This document shows positions 43,467-53,326 of a DNA stretch of 64,000 nt, one piece after another (within the stretch, counting starts at the first letter, position 1; each line of letters starts with the position of its first letter). The translations under genes were made by a program, and so were the position numbers. The stretch lies in the NCBI GenBank assembly GCA_031290985.1, contig JARLJW010000026.1, positions 47,774-111,773 on the forward strand, given 5' to 3'. Below the pieces are notes generated by a model. The model was not told where the DNA came from, searched no databases, and saw only the letters and a program-made list of their open reading frames with translations. The stretch comes from Verrucomicrobiia bacterium. Lineage in GTDB: Bacteria > Verrucomicrobiota > Verrucomicrobiia > Limisphaerales > UBA11358.

Positions 43467-46400
43467 ATGAAATTGGAAAATTTATTGGGCCTGGTCGTTA
43501 CCGGCGCTCTTTTACTGTCCACGCCGGTGCGGGCCCAATCCGGGGCCGTGGTGACAATCCAGGCTGACCAGCCGGGGCCCGTCGTAAGCTCCAACCTGTT
43601 CGGGATCTTTTTTGAAGAGATTAACTATGGCGGCGAGGGCGGCATTTATGCGGAAATGGTGCGGAATCGCGCATTTTACTCCGCGTCGAGCCCGCTGTTT
43701 TGGACGCTCGTCACGCAGGGCTCAGCCTCCGGGTCGATCACCGTGGATCCGGGCCGGTCATTGAGCACGAACATCCCCAATTCGCTGAATCTGACCCTGA
43801 CCGCGGGCACCGGCAGCATCGGGGCCGGCAACTCCGGCTTTTGGGGCATGTCACTGGTGGCCGGCGCGACCTATGATCTGAATTTTTATGCCTGCGCCAC
43901 GAACGGCTTCGCCGGGCCGGTCGGGGCGCGGCTGGAAAGCGCCGATGGCAGCACCGTTTATGCGCAGACTTCCTTCAGCGGTTTGACCGCGAACTGGCAG
44001 CATTATGCCGCGCCGCTGGTGTCGAGCGGCACGGACACGAATGCGCGGCTGGTCGTGAGCATCGCCAATCCCGGCACCATCTGGCTGGATGTGGTTTCGC
44101 TGTTCCCGCGCGCCACCTTCCACAGCCGCACCAACGGGCTCAAGCTGAACCTGGCGAATGCCCTCGCCGCGCTGAAGCCGTCCTTTTTCCGCTTTCCCGG
44201 CGGCAATTACATTGAAAGCAACACCACCACCAACGCCGTGCGCTGGAAAAAATCCATCGGTGACATCGCCGCGCGCCCGGGTCACCTGAACGATTCCTGG
44301 GGCTACTGGTCCTCGGATGGTTTCGGCGCCTATGAATTCTTCCAGTACTGCGAGGACATGGGCATGCAGCCGCTGTACGGCATCAACGCCGGCCTGATGC
44401 TCGGCTACAACGGCAGCACCAACAACACGGTGCCGCTCGATCAGATGGGGCCGTGGGTGCAGGACGCCCTCGACCTGATCCAATACGCCAACGGCGACAC
44501 GAACACCACCTGGGGTGCCGTCCGGGCGGCCAGCGGCCACCCGGCGCCGTTCAACTTGAAGTATCTGGAGATCGGCAACGAAAATGGCGGTTCCTATTAC
44601 GACGCACGCTACACCTTGTTTTATGACGCGATCAAGGCGCAGTATCCGGACATTAAATTGATTTCACCCGTCTGGGGCAGTCCATCGAGCCCGGTCAGCC
44701 GGCCGGTGGAGATCATGGACGAACATTATTACGCCAGCCCCGCCACTTTCATCAGCTACGCGACGAAATACGACAGCTACAGCCGCAGCGGGCCGAAGGT
44801 CTTTGTGGGTGAATATGCGGTGACCTCCGGCTATGGGACTTACGGCAATCTTTCCGCCGCGCTGGGCGAGGCGGCGTTCATGACCGGCATGGAGCGGAAT
44901 TCCGACGTGGTGCAGATGGCTTCCTACGCGCCGCTGTTCGCCAACGTCAACGGCATCCAGTGGCACCCGGACTTGATCTACTACGACAGTTCACGCTGGT
45001 TCGGCACGCCGTCATATTATGTCCAGATGCTGTTCGGCCAGAATCGCGGAGATGTGGTGCTGCCTTCAAACGTCGCCGTCACGGGCAACACGACCAATGC
45101 CGCCTTGCACGGTGCCATCGGCGTCGGCTCGTGGAACACGGCGGTGCAATACACCAACATCATGGTAACCAGCAACGGCGTGACGTTGTATCAAAGTGAT
45201 TTTGCCGGCCAAGGCACTAATGGCTGGCATATCGTGAACGGCACCTGGAGCGCCAACGCCGGGCTCTTCCAGCAGACTTCCACGAGCACGACGGATTGCC
45301 GGGCAAGCACGGGCAATACGAACTGGGCGAATTACACCCTCTCGCTGCGCGCACGGAAAACCGCCGGCAGCGAGGGTTTTACCATCCTGTTCAACTGGAT
45401 GGATGACAACAACTGGACCTGGTTGAACGTGGGCGGCTGGGGCAACACCCTCACGGGCATTGAGCAGAACTCAGGCGGCGCAAAAACGATCCTCGGCACG
45501 CGGATCTCCCAGGTCATCAACGCCAACACCTGGTATGACATCAGCATCACTTTGACCGGAAACCGGATGCAATGTTATGTGAACGGCTCGCTGGTTCAGG
45601 ACGTGACCTACCCGAGCGGATTGATCGCTTCAACCACTTACGCCCGGACCGGCGGACAGATCATTGTCAAAGCCGTCAATCCCTATAGCACGCCGCTGAC
45701 CACGACCTTCAACATCGCCGGCGTCAACGCGGTCGCCGCCAACGCCTCCGTCATCCAGTTGACTTCCGGCAGTGCGGCGGACGAAAACTCTTTGGCCGCG
45801 CCCACCTATGTTTCCCCGGTGACCAACACCATCGCCAATGCCGGCACTAATTTCACCCTGACCCTGCCGGCCAATTCGCTTTCGATCCTGCGCCTGCAGG
45901 CGGTGGGCGTGAATTTTGTCACCAACCTGTTGTTCTCTGTGCCGTCGCCCATCAATAGCGGCCAGGCGGTTGCCTCCGCGTTGTGGGGTCAAAAAACCGG
46001 CACCGCCGGCCTGGTCAGCCTGACCACGAACAGCAGCTACGTCATCAGTTATTCGTCGGACAATCCCGCCATCGCCAGCGTGGACACCGGCGGCAATGTT
46101 GTCGGCATCGCCGGCGGCACGGCGAACATCATCGCCAGCTACGCCAGTCTGGGGATTTCCGCCACGCAGACGGTTAAAGTTGTCAGCGTGCCCGTGTCGC
46201 TGGTGCATCGTTACAGCTTTAATGAAACCGCCGGGACAAATTGCGCCGATTCGGTTGGCGGCGCGCCTTGGAATGGCACGCTGCCCAACGGCGGAACTTT
46301 TGGTGGCGGCCAGCTCGCACTGAGCGCGGCGGGCTCGCAGTATGTGCAGTTGCCGGCGGGTATTTTGACCAACTACACGGCTCTCACCATTGAAGCCTGG

Positions 46401-47054
46401 CTGACCTATCCCAACCAGATCCCCAACAACGCCTTCTTATTTGGCTTCGGCAACACGATCGGCGGCGCGGGCTATGATTATATTTTCTGCGCCCCGCAAG
46501 CCGGACGCGTCGCCATCAGCGGCGGAACTTATTCCAGCGAACAAAACGCCTATGGCAACTTCGATTTCAGTTTCCACACCAACCTGCACTTCACCGCCGT
46601 GTTCAACCCGCCCCTGGGCTGCGTCACTTTTTACACCAACGCAGTTTTGGCCGGCTACAACTACTCGGTCACCACACCGATGAGCTTGGTGAATGATGTC
46701 TTCAGCTACATCGGCAAATCCCTGTATACTGTCGATCCCTATGCGGACCTGGTCCTGGATGAATTCAGGATCTACAACGGCGCCCTGAACACCAACCAGA
46801 TCGCGGCCACGCACGCGCTCGGCGCCAACACGTTGTTAAATGTAAGCAATCCCGTCGTGGGCCTGGCCCTGAAGGGAAACGCGCTCACGCTGGCCTGGCC
46901 GCTGGCCTCGGCCGGCTTTACCGTCCAGACCCGGACCAACCTGGTTCTCGGAACCTGGTCGCTGACCAATCTCATCCCGCAAATGACGAACGGCCAGTGG
47001 CAGGTCGTCATCCCCGTCACCGGCAACGCCCAGTACTACCGGCTGCAGCAATAA
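43467..47054 (+). CDS. Secreted GH51 alpha-L-arabinofuranosidase, multidomain
   Basis: About 1195 residues. A signal peptide ends near VRAQ. The GH51 catalytic part starts with LFGIFFEEINYGGEGGIYAE and has an inserted carbohydrate-binding sandwich (~90-215). The acid/base is Glu372 (LEIGNENGG) and the nucleophile Glu449 (FVGEYAV). A DUF1080/LamG-like domain is inserted around 575-705, interrupting the GH51 C-terminal sandwich. Then come a Big_2 domain, a LamG domain homologous to that at the N-terminus of the upstream protein, and a C-terminal domain ending YYRLQQ. It should release arabinose from arabinan/arabinoxylan, matching the GH43-like sensor. ATG 43467 is preferred over GTG 43464. The gap to the upstream stop is 16 bp. 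Confidence 0.92.
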   Translation: MKLENLLGLVVTGALLLSTPVRAQSGAVVTIQADQPGPVVSSNLFGIFFEEINYGGEGGIYAEMVRNRAFYSASSPLFWTLVTQGSASGSITVDPGRSLSTNIPNSLNLTLTAGTGSIGAGNSGFWGMSLVAGATYDLNFYACATNGFAGPVGARLESADGSTVYAQTSFSGLTANWQHYAAPLVSSGTDTNARLVVSIANPGTIWLDVVSLFPRATFHSRTNGLKLNLANALAALKPSFFRFPGGNYIESNTTTNAVRWKKSIGDIAARPGHLNDSWGYWSSDGFGAYEFFQYCEDMGMQPLYGINAGLMLGYNGSTNNTVPLDQMGPWVQDALDLIQYANGDTNTTWGAVRAASGHPAPFNLKYLEIGNENGGSYYDARYTLFYDAIKAQYPDIKLISPVWGSPSSPVSRPVEIMDEHYYASPATFISYATKYDSYSRSGPKVFVGEYAVTSGYGTYGNLSAALGEAAFMTGMERNSDVVQMASYAPLFANVNGIQWHPDLIYYDSSRWFGTPSYYVQMLFGQNRGDVVLPSNVAVTGNTTNAALHGAIGVGSWNTAVQYTNIMVTSNGVTLYQSDFAGQGTNGWHIVNGTWSANAGLFQQTSTSTTDCRASTGNTNWANYTLSLRARKTAGSEGFTILFNWMDDNNWTWLNVGGWGNTLTGIEQNSGGAKTILGTRISQVINANTWYDISITLTGNRMQCYVNGSLVQDVTYPSGLIASTTYARTGGQIIVKAVNPYSTPLTTTFNIAGVNAVAANASVIQLTSGSAADENSLAAPTYVSPVTNTIANAGTNFTLTLPANSLSILRLQAVGVNFVTNLLFSVPSPINSGQAVASALWGQKTGTAGLVSLTTNSSYVISYSSDNPAIASVDTGGNVVGIAGGTANIIASYASLGISATQTVKVVSVPVSLVHRYSFNETAGTNCADSVGGAPWNGTLPNGGTFGGGQLALSAAGSQYVQLPAGILTNYTALTIEAWLTYPNQIPNNAFLFGFGNTIGGAGYDYIFCAPQAGRVAISGGTYSSEQNAYGNFDFSFHTNLHFTAVFNPPLGCVTFYTNAVLAGYNYSVTTPMSLVNDVFSYIGKSLYTVDPYADLVLDEFRIYNGALNTNQIAATHALGANTLLNVSNPVVGLALKGNALTLAWPLASAGFTVQTRTNLVLGTWSLTNLIPQMTNGQWQVVIPVTGNAQYYRLQQ

Positions 47055-47066
47055 GACGGATCGCCC

Positions 47067-48878
47067 CTATTTTTGGAGCCACTTGTGAATCATCAAGGTG
47101 GCCGCATCATCACACCCTTGCTCGGCGCCGGGGCCGGCGATGTTGGTCGCCGCGATCACGGCAAAATCCTTACCCGGCGCCAGCCACATCACGATGTACC
47201 ACATCGTATTCGAGCCGTTGTGCATCAAGGCCGTTCCGCCGGCCCAGTCGCGTTGTAACACCACCCAGCCGCAGGCGTAGTTTTCCAGTTCATTGTCAGC
47301 CGACGGCGCCCCCGGCAACGCGTGCAGCCTGGCCAGCGTTTCCGGCTTCAACAGGCCGTTGGTGGCGCCTTGCAAGTGCAACCTCGCGAACCGCGCCAGG
47401 TCGTCCAGCGAACAATGGACCCGTCCGGCGGAGGCGATGGCCGGCGGATTGTCTAACTGGATTGGAATCGTCATGAATAGTTTATGCACGTGACCCCACG
47501 GCTGGTCAACCTGGCCGGTCGTTCCCGGCGGGCCAAATCCCGCGGTGTCCATGTGCAGCGGCTTGAACAATCTTTCCGTGATCAAGGTTTCGTATGCCTG
47601 ACCGGTGATTTTTTCCAGCATGGCCCCGATGATTGCATAGCCTTGGTTGGAATAAATCATCTTGGTGCCGGGCGCGGTGGCCGGCGGTTGCGCGAGGACG
47701 GCCTCGATGAATTCGCGTCGTTGTTCGGTAGGAGAACCTTTTTCCTTCCACGCCTGCTTCCACGCGGCCGGCGGCGGCTCGCCGGGAACGCCGCCGCGAT
47801 GATGCAGCAATTGCTCGACGGTCACCGCCTCGTATTGCGGATCCATCTTGCCCTTCCATTCAGGAAACACCCCGGCGATTGTCGTGTCCCAGTGCAGCTT
47901 ACCCTCCTCGATGAGCATGGCCGTGAGCGTCGCCGTCATGGACTTGGTACAGGAACCGATATGAAACACGTCGTTCGTGGTCACCGGCGTGGTGTCACCG
48001 TATTTGCGCACTCCCGCCACCGCGCGGTCGCAGATTTGCCCGTCCTTCACCACGACCACGGCCAGTGCCGGAAGGTCGTGTTGCTTGCGGATGGCTTCGA
48101 GCGGCTGGTCCGGGGTGGTGCTGGCCGACGGCGGAACAGCTGCCATCACGATACCGATTGCCAGCACGGCCAGCAGTATAATGGTCAATATTATGGTGGT
48201 TTTCATGGTTTGCTTTTTTATTTCAGACGGTTTCACGGTTGCTCCCGTTCCGGCCAGCAACGTTTCCAATTCCCGCTTGCGCGGCTCCAGGTTTTTTTTG
48301 ACGGCAAATTGGTTCAGCCAGTAGACGAACCCGTTCACGAGCGCGCCAATTAGCACATAAAAACCCATGCGGGCAAGCCAATCGGCATGACTGAGCCGGC
48401 TCCAGGTGGATACCGCAACCACCGCTCCAAAAATGCCTTCCGGAATGATCAACGGCAGCAGATACCACCAGAAAACATTTTTTAGAAGCCAGATCTGGTG
48501 ATTGATCTCACGCAGCGATGTTTCCAGGCAGTTCACCAAGGAATCGCTCGCAATCGGGCGTTTGCCGCGCCGTAGCCAGCGGTCAACCAGGATGAAAGTG
48601 CCCACGCCGAAACAGGCGACGCCAATTAAGCACAACGACCAGACGGCGGCTGGCATGCCTGTTTTCACATACCACGCAGACTGGGACAGAGCGCCGTGTA
48701 TGAAAACCCACGTCAACACATAAGCCACCCCCACTTCTCGCGCATCACGCCAAAAAATCGTGCGGACGAATTTTTTGTGATCCCGCCGGACCAGCTTCAG
48801 CAGCACGTCGGCGTCGACGGTCACTTTCGCGCCGGGGTCCTGGGACTGCCACGCCTTTTGCAGGTCTTCAAAGTTCAT
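47067..48878 (-). CDS. Membrane protein fused to a class C beta-lactamase-like serine hydrolase
   Basis: 603 residues. Residues 1-224 look like the membrane protein encoded beside many ECF sigma genes (MNFEDLQKAWQSQDPG; hydrophobic segments ~50-65, 78-98, 130-155 and 170-190), possibly an anti-sigma factor. From Met225 a signal-like segment (TTIILTIILLAVLAIGIVMAA) precedes a class C beta-lactamase/AmpH-type domain: SCTK (Ser309-Lys312), YSN and HNG in place of KTG. The frame is uninterrupted, so this is one polypeptide. Translation may also begin at Met225 (48206). It overlaps the sigma gene by 11 bases. Hydrolase substrate unknown (peptidase or esterase). Confidence 0.85.
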   Translation of the reverse strand: MNFEDLQKAWQSQDPGAKVTVDADVLLKLVRRDHKKFVRTIFWRDAREVGVAYVLTWVFIHGALSQSAWYVKTGMPAAVWSLCLIGVACFGVGTFILVDRWLRRGKRPIASDSLVNCLETSLREINHQIWLLKNVFWWYLLPLIIPEGIFGAVVAVSTWSRLSHADWLARMGFYVLIGALVNGFVYWLNQFAVKKNLEPRKRELETLLAGTGATVKPSEIKKQTMKTTIILTIILLAVLAIGIVMAAVPPSASTTPDQPLEAIRKQHDLPALAVVVVKDGQICDRAVAGVRKYGDTTPVTTNDVFHIGSCTKSMTATLTAMLIEEGKLHWDTTIAGVFPEWKGKMDPQYEAVTVEQLLHHRGGVPGEPPPAAWKQAWKEKGSPTEQRREFIEAVLAQPPATAPGTKMIYSNQGYAIIGAMLEKITGQAYETLITERLFKPLHMDTAGFGPPGTTGQVDQPWGHVHKLFMTIPIQLDNPPAIASAGRVHCSLDDLARFARLHLQGATNGLLKPETLARLHALPGAPSADNELENYACGWVVLQRDWAGGTALMHNGSNTMWYIVMWLAPGKDFAVIAATNIAGPGAEQGCDDAATLMIHKWLQK

Positions 48879-49392
48879 GGCCGGCTCCTTTCAGTTGTTC
48901 CGCGAGCTGCTTGCGGATGCGGTTCAATTTGACGCCGATGTAATTTTCTGAAATGCCCAGCACCTCGGCCATTTCCGCATAGCTCAAGCCATCGAGGTGC
49001 ATGAGCGCGAGCGACGCATCCACTTTGGGCAGCTCGCGGATGGCGGCATAAAGCTGCCCGATGATCTCCTGTTCCGGCAGCACATCCGCGTGCCCCGGCT
49101 GCGTCTGCGGAAACTCCTCAAATTTGAAAAAAGTCTCATGGCCCACCCGCCGCCGCCGCTCCCCCCGTCGCCAGGCCAGCGCGGTGTTGAACGCCACGCG
49201 ATAAATCCAGGTCGTCTCCCGGGCCTCACCGCGAAAGGCCGGAATCGACTGCCAAAGCTGCAGGCAGACATCTTGAAACAGATCGTCCTGGTCCTGCGGG
49301 GCGGCGGTGCAGCCGCGAACCACCTTCAGAATCAGCCCAAGATGGGCCTCCAGCCATCGTCGAAAGATGGCTTCCTGGTCTTGGGAGGTCAT
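48868..49392 (-). CDS. ECF-type RNA polymerase sigma factor
   Basis: A 174-residue sigma-70 family factor. Region 2 is DQDDLFQDVCLQLWQSIPAFRGEARETTWIYRVAFNTA. Region 4 is LPKVDASLALMHLDGLSYAEMAEVLGISENYIGVKLNRIRKQL. The length fits ECF factors. The start at MTSQDQ (49392) is preferred over a five-residue longer reading. It is followed, with an 11-bp overlap, by the membrane/beta-lactamase fusion, whose N-terminus may act as its anti-sigma partner. Confidence 0.94.
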   Translation of the reverse strand: MTSQDQEAIFRRWLEAHLGLILKVVRGCTAAPQDQDDLFQDVCLQLWQSIPAFRGEARETTWIYRVAFNTALAWRRGERRRRVGHETFFKFEEFPQTQPGHADVLPEQEIIGQLYAAIRELPKVDASLALMHLDGLSYAEMAEVLGISENYIGVKLNRIRKQLAEQLKGAGHEL

Positions 49393-49608
49393 TGAGTGTT
49401 TCTGCAATCAGTTAAATAGTGACCAAATCATCACCTTTCTTACAAAGAAAATGCAGAAAGGTTTCCAGCGCTTAAATCACGCGGAACCGCTATTCCGGGT
49501 GGCGAAAATTGGGCCAACCACTACATATGGTGGAAAACCTCCCGCCTGACTCCAGGAATTAACTTCAGCGCCACACGTTTGACATATTCGACTGGCACTC
49601 TTGCCCGC

Positions 49609-50367
49609 GTGAAAACCACACTTGAATCTGTACGCCTGCTGGTGAGTTCAACCGCCAGCTATGCCGCCCGGCTGGCTCAAAACCCGGAGGAAATCCGCGC
49701 CGCCCAATCGCTTCGCTTCGAGGTGTTCAACCTCGAACTGCACGAGGGCTTGGAACAATCTTATGCCACCGGCATGGACGAAGACCCGTTCGATGCCGTG
49801 TGCGATCATCTCATTGTCGAACATCTGCCCTCGCAAAGCATCGTCGGCACCTATCGTTTGCAGACGGGCGCGAATGCCGCCGAAAACCTTGGCTATTATT
49901 GCGCGCAGGAATTTGAATTTGCCGGCTTCGAACCATTGCGTCCGGAGATGGTGGAACTTGGCCGCGCCTGTGTCCACCCGCAGCACCGAAACATGGTCGT
50001 CCTGGGAATGCTGTGGAAGGGCATTGCGGATTACGCCAAGGTGCGCGGTGCCCGTTATCTCTTTGGCTGCAGCTCCATCACCTCGCAGGACGCTGCGGTC
50101 GGTGCTTCGGCTTACGCGAATCTATGCCGCAAAAACCTGGTCGAACCGCAATGGCGCACGCATCCCCTGCCCGCCTTTGACTGCTCGCTGGCCCAGTTGG
50201 CCGCCGAACCGGTGGAGATACCCAAGCTGTTGCGCGCCTATATGACGCTCGGCGCAAAAATCTGCGGACCGCCCGCGCTCGACCACCAGTTTAAAACGAT
50301 TGATTTCCTCACGCTGCTGGACCTGGAGGCGATGCCCCTGCTCGCGCGGCAGCGGTTTTTGAGCTGA
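49609..50367 (+). CDS. OlsB-like GNAT N-acyltransferase
   Basis: About 252 residues. It shows the pattern of the OlsB/PEP-CTERM-type GNAT acyltransferases (COG3176): RFEVFNLELHEGLEQSYATGMDEDPFD, HLIVEHLPSQSIVGTYRL, then MVELGRACVHPQHRN and YLFGCSSI. Family members transfer acyl groups from ACP to amines such as ornithine, making aminolipids. A GTG start at 49609 is used; a TTG at 49579 would add ten residues. The gene converges on malate synthase, with 7 bp between stops. Confidence 0.82.
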   Translation: MKTTLESVRLLVSSTASYAARLAQNPEEIRAAQSLRFEVFNLELHEGLEQSYATGMDEDPFDAVCDHLIVEHLPSQSIVGTYRLQTGANAAENLGYYCAQEFEFAGFEPLRPEMVELGRACVHPQHRNMVVLGMLWKGIADYAKVRGARYLFGCSSITSQDAAVGASAYANLCRKNLVEPQWRTHPLPAFDCSLAQLAAEPVEIPKLLRAYMTLGAKICGPPALDHQFKTIDFLTLLDLEAMPLLARQRFLS

Positions 50368-50374
50368 CGGTATT

Positions 50375-51946
50375 TCAATCAATCAGCTCATACGCCGGCA
50401 GCGTCAGGAACTCCGCGAACTCCATGCTCTTGGACATTTCGCTGAACAGCTTCGACGCCCGCGCATAGTAGCCGGCGGCATAGCGGATGTTGCCCACTTC
50501 CTTTTCAATGCGCTCCATCTCCTGCGGCAGGATTTCGTCATAGAGCTGCGTCGTGATCTTGCGGCCATCCGCCAGCGCGGCATTGTGCTTGAGCCATTGC
50601 CAGATTTGCGCGCGGGAAATTTCCGCCGTCGCCGCATCTTCCATCAAATTATACAGCGGCACGCAGCCGTTGCCGCCAAGCCACGCCTCCAGATATTGCA
50701 CCCCCACCCGGATGTTGGCGCGCAAACCGTCTTCCGTGATGGTTCCCGCCGGCACCGCCAAAATCTCCGCCGCCGTCACATGCACGTCATCGCGTTGCCT
50801 GACGATCTGGTTCGCGCCCGGCATGTGCTTATCAAATGCCTTCAGTGCCACCGGCACGAGCCCGGGATGCGCCACCCAGGTGCCGTCGTGACCGTCGGAG
50901 GCTTCGCGTTCCTTGTCCGCCAGCACCCGGGCGAGCGCGGCCTCATTCGCCGCCGCATCGCCTTTGATCGGGATCTGCGCCGCCATGCCGCCCATCGCAT
51001 GGGCGCGACGGCTGTGACATGTCTTGATGACGTGCAGGCAATACGCCCGCATCATCGGCGCGGTCATCGTGACCTGCGTACGGTCGGGGAACGTAAAACC
51101 CTCGCGGTTGCGGAATTTTTTGATGGCGCTGAAAATATAATCCCAGCGGCCGCAATTCAGCCCCGCCGAATGTTCGCGCAACTCATAAAGAATTTCCTCC
51201 GCCTCGAACGTGGCCAGGATCGTCTCGATCAAAACCGTCGCCCGGATGGAGCCGCGCGGAATCTTCAGCGCATCCTGCGCGAAATTGAAGACATCATTCC
51301 ACAACCGTGCTTCCAAATGGCTCTCCATCTTGGGCAGATAAAAATAGGGTCCGCTGCCGCGTTTCAATGCTTCGGCGGCGTTATGGAAGAAATACAAACC
51401 AAAATCGAACAGGCTGCCGGAAATTGGCCGGCCGTCAATTAACACATGCTTCTCCGGCAGATGCCAGCCACGCGGACGCACCATGAGGGTCGCGGTCTTG
51501 TCCGCCAGCTTGTATTGCTTCCCTTCGGGGCTGGCAAACGTGATGGTCCGGCGCACGGCATCGCGCAGGTTCGCCTGGCCCTCGATGAGATTATTCCACG
51601 TTGGCGATGTCGCATCCTCAAAATCCGCCATGAACACTTTCGCGCCGGAATTGAGCGCGTTGATGACCATTTTGCGGTCCACCGGCCCGGTGATCTCCGT
51701 GCGGCGGTCTTGGAGGTCGGCGGGGATCGAAGCCACATGCCACGATTTATCATCACGGATGGGTTTCGTCGCCGCGGGAAAATCCGGCAGTGCGCCGCCG
51801 TCAATCTCCTTCTGCCGTTCGCCGCGCCGCGCCAGCAGCTTCTGGCGGGTTGGCTCAAATTCGCGGCACAGTTTTTCCACGAACGCGAGCGCTTCGGGAG
51901 TAAGGATTTCGGCCATCTGGCCTTCCACTTTTGCTTTTAGTTCCAT
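50375..51946 (-). CDS. aceB: Malate synthase A
   Basis: About 523 residues, the normal length of malate synthase A, which condenses glyoxylate with acetyl-CoA to malate. Signature motifs are [20 protein letters not shown] and [13 protein letters not shown]; the catalytic region is [16 protein letters not shown]. Its neighbours are pyrimidine and propionate catabolism genes that yield acetyl-CoA. No isocitrate lyase is present here, although the PrpB-like lyase is related. Start MELKAKVEG at 51946; five extra residues are possible. A MITE-like repeat lies immediately upstream. Confidence 0.96.
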   Translation of the reverse strand: MELKAKVEGQMAEILTPEALAFVEKLCREFEPTRQKLLARRGERQKEIDGGALPDFPAATKPIRDDKSWHVASIPADLQDRRTEITGPVDRKMVINALNSGAKVFMADFEDATSPTWNNLIEGQANLRDAVRRTITFASPEGKQYKLADKTATLMVRPRGWHLPEKHVLIDGRPISGSLFDFGLYFFHNAAEALKRGSGPYFYLPKMESHLEARLWNDVFNFAQDALKIPRGSIRATVLIETILATFEAEEILYELREHSAGLNCGRWDYIFSAIKKFRNREGFTFPDRTQVTMTAPMMRAYCLHVIKTCHSRRAHAMGGMAAQIPIKGDAAANEAALARVLADKEREASDGHDGTWVAHPGLVPVALKAFDKHMPGANQIVRQRDDVHVTAAEILAVPAGTITEDGLRANIRVGVQYLEAWLGGNGCVPLYNLMEDAATAEISRAQIWQWLKHNAALADGRKITTQLYDEILPQEMERIEKEVGNIRYAAGYYARASKLFSEMSKSMEFAEFLTLPAYELID

Positions 51947-51956
51947 AGTATTAAAT

Positions 51957-52081
51957 TCCAACTACCAAGCTCCAACATCCAGAGAAGCTCCAAATCTAAC
52001 CTCCAAACAAATCGCCATTCAGGCCGTTAAGGCTTTGGTGATTGAACATTCTCTGGAGCTTGGATGTTGGTGCTTGGAGTT
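51957..52081. repeat. MITE-like inverted repeat, copy 1
   Basis: The arms contain CTCCAACATCCAGAGAA on the left (51970-51986) and a shuffled complement, TTCTCTGGAGCTTGGATG, on the right (52049-52066). Short TTGGA/TCCAA words are repeated towards each end. The element fills the whole spacer between the amidase stop and aceB start. It is the same family as 54561-54690 and 57331-57462. Confidence 0.82.
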
Positions 52082-53326
52082 TCATTTCACAATCCACTTC
52101 ATCGCCTTCTCCGCCAGCTTGTCAAAAGCCGTCACACACATCTCCAAATGCTCTTCCTTCGTATCCTCGATCTTGTTGTGGCTGATGCCATGCAGGCTTT
52201 GCACAAACATCATCACGGTCGGGATGCCAGATGCCGCAACCTCGGCGGCGTCATGCAACGGGCCGCTCGGCAGCCGATGAACTTTGCCGCAGGTTTCGCG
52301 GATGGATTCGTCGCACAACGCAATGAGCTCGTCGTTGAACGGGCGCGGCGCGATCTGCCAGAGGCGTTCCCACGAGACTTTCACGTTGCCTTCCTTGGCG
52401 AATTGTTCGCTGGCGGCCCTGGCCTCGTGCAGCATCTGCGCGAGTTTGCCGGCGTCAAGATGGCGCTGGTCGAGCGTGATGCGGCACTCCTCCACCACGC
52501 TCGTGACGATGCCGGGCTTGGTCGTGCAAGAACCGATGGTGCATACGCCATTGCCGCTGCGTTCGGCGATCTTGTAAATCTCGGAACTCATCTTGGCCGC
52601 CGCGAGAAAGGCGTCCTTGCGCCGGTTCATCGGCGTGCTGCCGGAATGCGCGGCCTGGCCGTGAAACGTGATGGCATGCCGCTCGACTCCGAACGTGCCA
52701 AGCACCGCGCCGAGCGGCAGGTCCAAATCCAACAGCACCGGCCCCTGTTCGATGTGCAGTTCCAAGTACGCGGCGGCGTTCTTCAGTTCCTTGCCGCTGT
52801 CCTTCACCCGCTCGAAATCGATGCCCACGTTCTTGAGCGCGTCAGGCAGCTTGATGCCCTGCTTGTCTACCAGCCCGCGCGCTTCATCCATGTCGAGGAA
52901 ACCGGAACAGGCGGAGGAGCCAAACAGGCTTTTACCAAACCGCGCGCCCTCTTCATCCGCCCAATCCACGAGGCGGACGGTGACCGGCGGCTTGCCATGG
53001 TATTGGGCATTGATGCGCCGGAGAATTTCCACGCCGGCCAGTACATTGAGGCAGCCATCCAGCCAGCCGCCGTTCGGCACGGAATCCATGTGGCCGCCGA
53101 TCAGCAGGCATTTTTCCGATTCACCGGGCAGCGTCGCCCAGAAGTTTCCGGCTTCGTCCGTGTGGGTTTCCACCGGCAGTCCTGCGAGCTTTTGCTTCAG
53201 CCACGCGCGCGTCTTCACCCAGACCGGCGTGAACGCAACGCGTTGCGCGCCGTGCTCATCGCCGGTGAGCGCGCGGAGTTCTTTCAGTTCAACGACGGTG
53301 CGTTTGGGGTTCAGCGATGAATTCAT
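52082..53326 (-). CDS. M20 hydantoinase/carbamoylase family amidase
   Basis: 414 residues. It is a Zn-dependent M20-type amidase of the N-carbamoyl-amino-acid hydrolase / beta-ureidopropionase group. Metal and catalytic motifs are GGHMDSVPNGGWLDG (His, Asp), WADEEGARFGKSLFGS (Glu-Glu) and LELHIEQGPVL. The dimerisation-domain HGQAAHSGSTPMN is intact. In this cluster it should hydrolyse N-carbamoyl-beta-alanine or N-carbamoyl-beta-aminoisobutyrate to the beta-amino acid, CO2 and ammonia, the third step of reductive pyrimidine degradation. It is divergent from preA, with a 94-bp shared promoter region. Confidence 0.9.
   Translation of the reverse strand: MNSSLNPKRTVVELKELRALTGDEHGAQRVAFTPVWVKTRAWLKQKLAGLPVETHTDEAGNFWATLPGESEKCLLIGGHMDSVPNGGWLDGCLNVLAGVEILRRINAQYHGKPPVTVRLVDWADEEGARFGKSLFGSSACSGFLDMDEARGLVDKQGIKLPDALKNVGIDFERVKDSGKELKNAAAYLELHIEQGPVLLDLDLPLGAVLGTFGVERHAITFHGQAAHSGSTPMNRRKDAFLAAAKMSSEIYKIAERSGNGVCTIGSCTTKPGIVTSVVEECRITLDQRHLDAGKLAQMLHEARAASEQFAKEGNVKVSWERLWQIAPRPFNDELIALCDESIRETCGKVHRLPSGPLHDAAEVAASGIPTVMMFVQSLHGISHNKIEDTKEEHLEMCVTAFDKLAEKAMKWIVK

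Noticed and set aside
49579..49584. TTGACA resembling a -35 box before the acyltransferase
   Set aside because: No -10-like hexamer follows at 16-18 bases; it overlaps a candidate TTG start codon.
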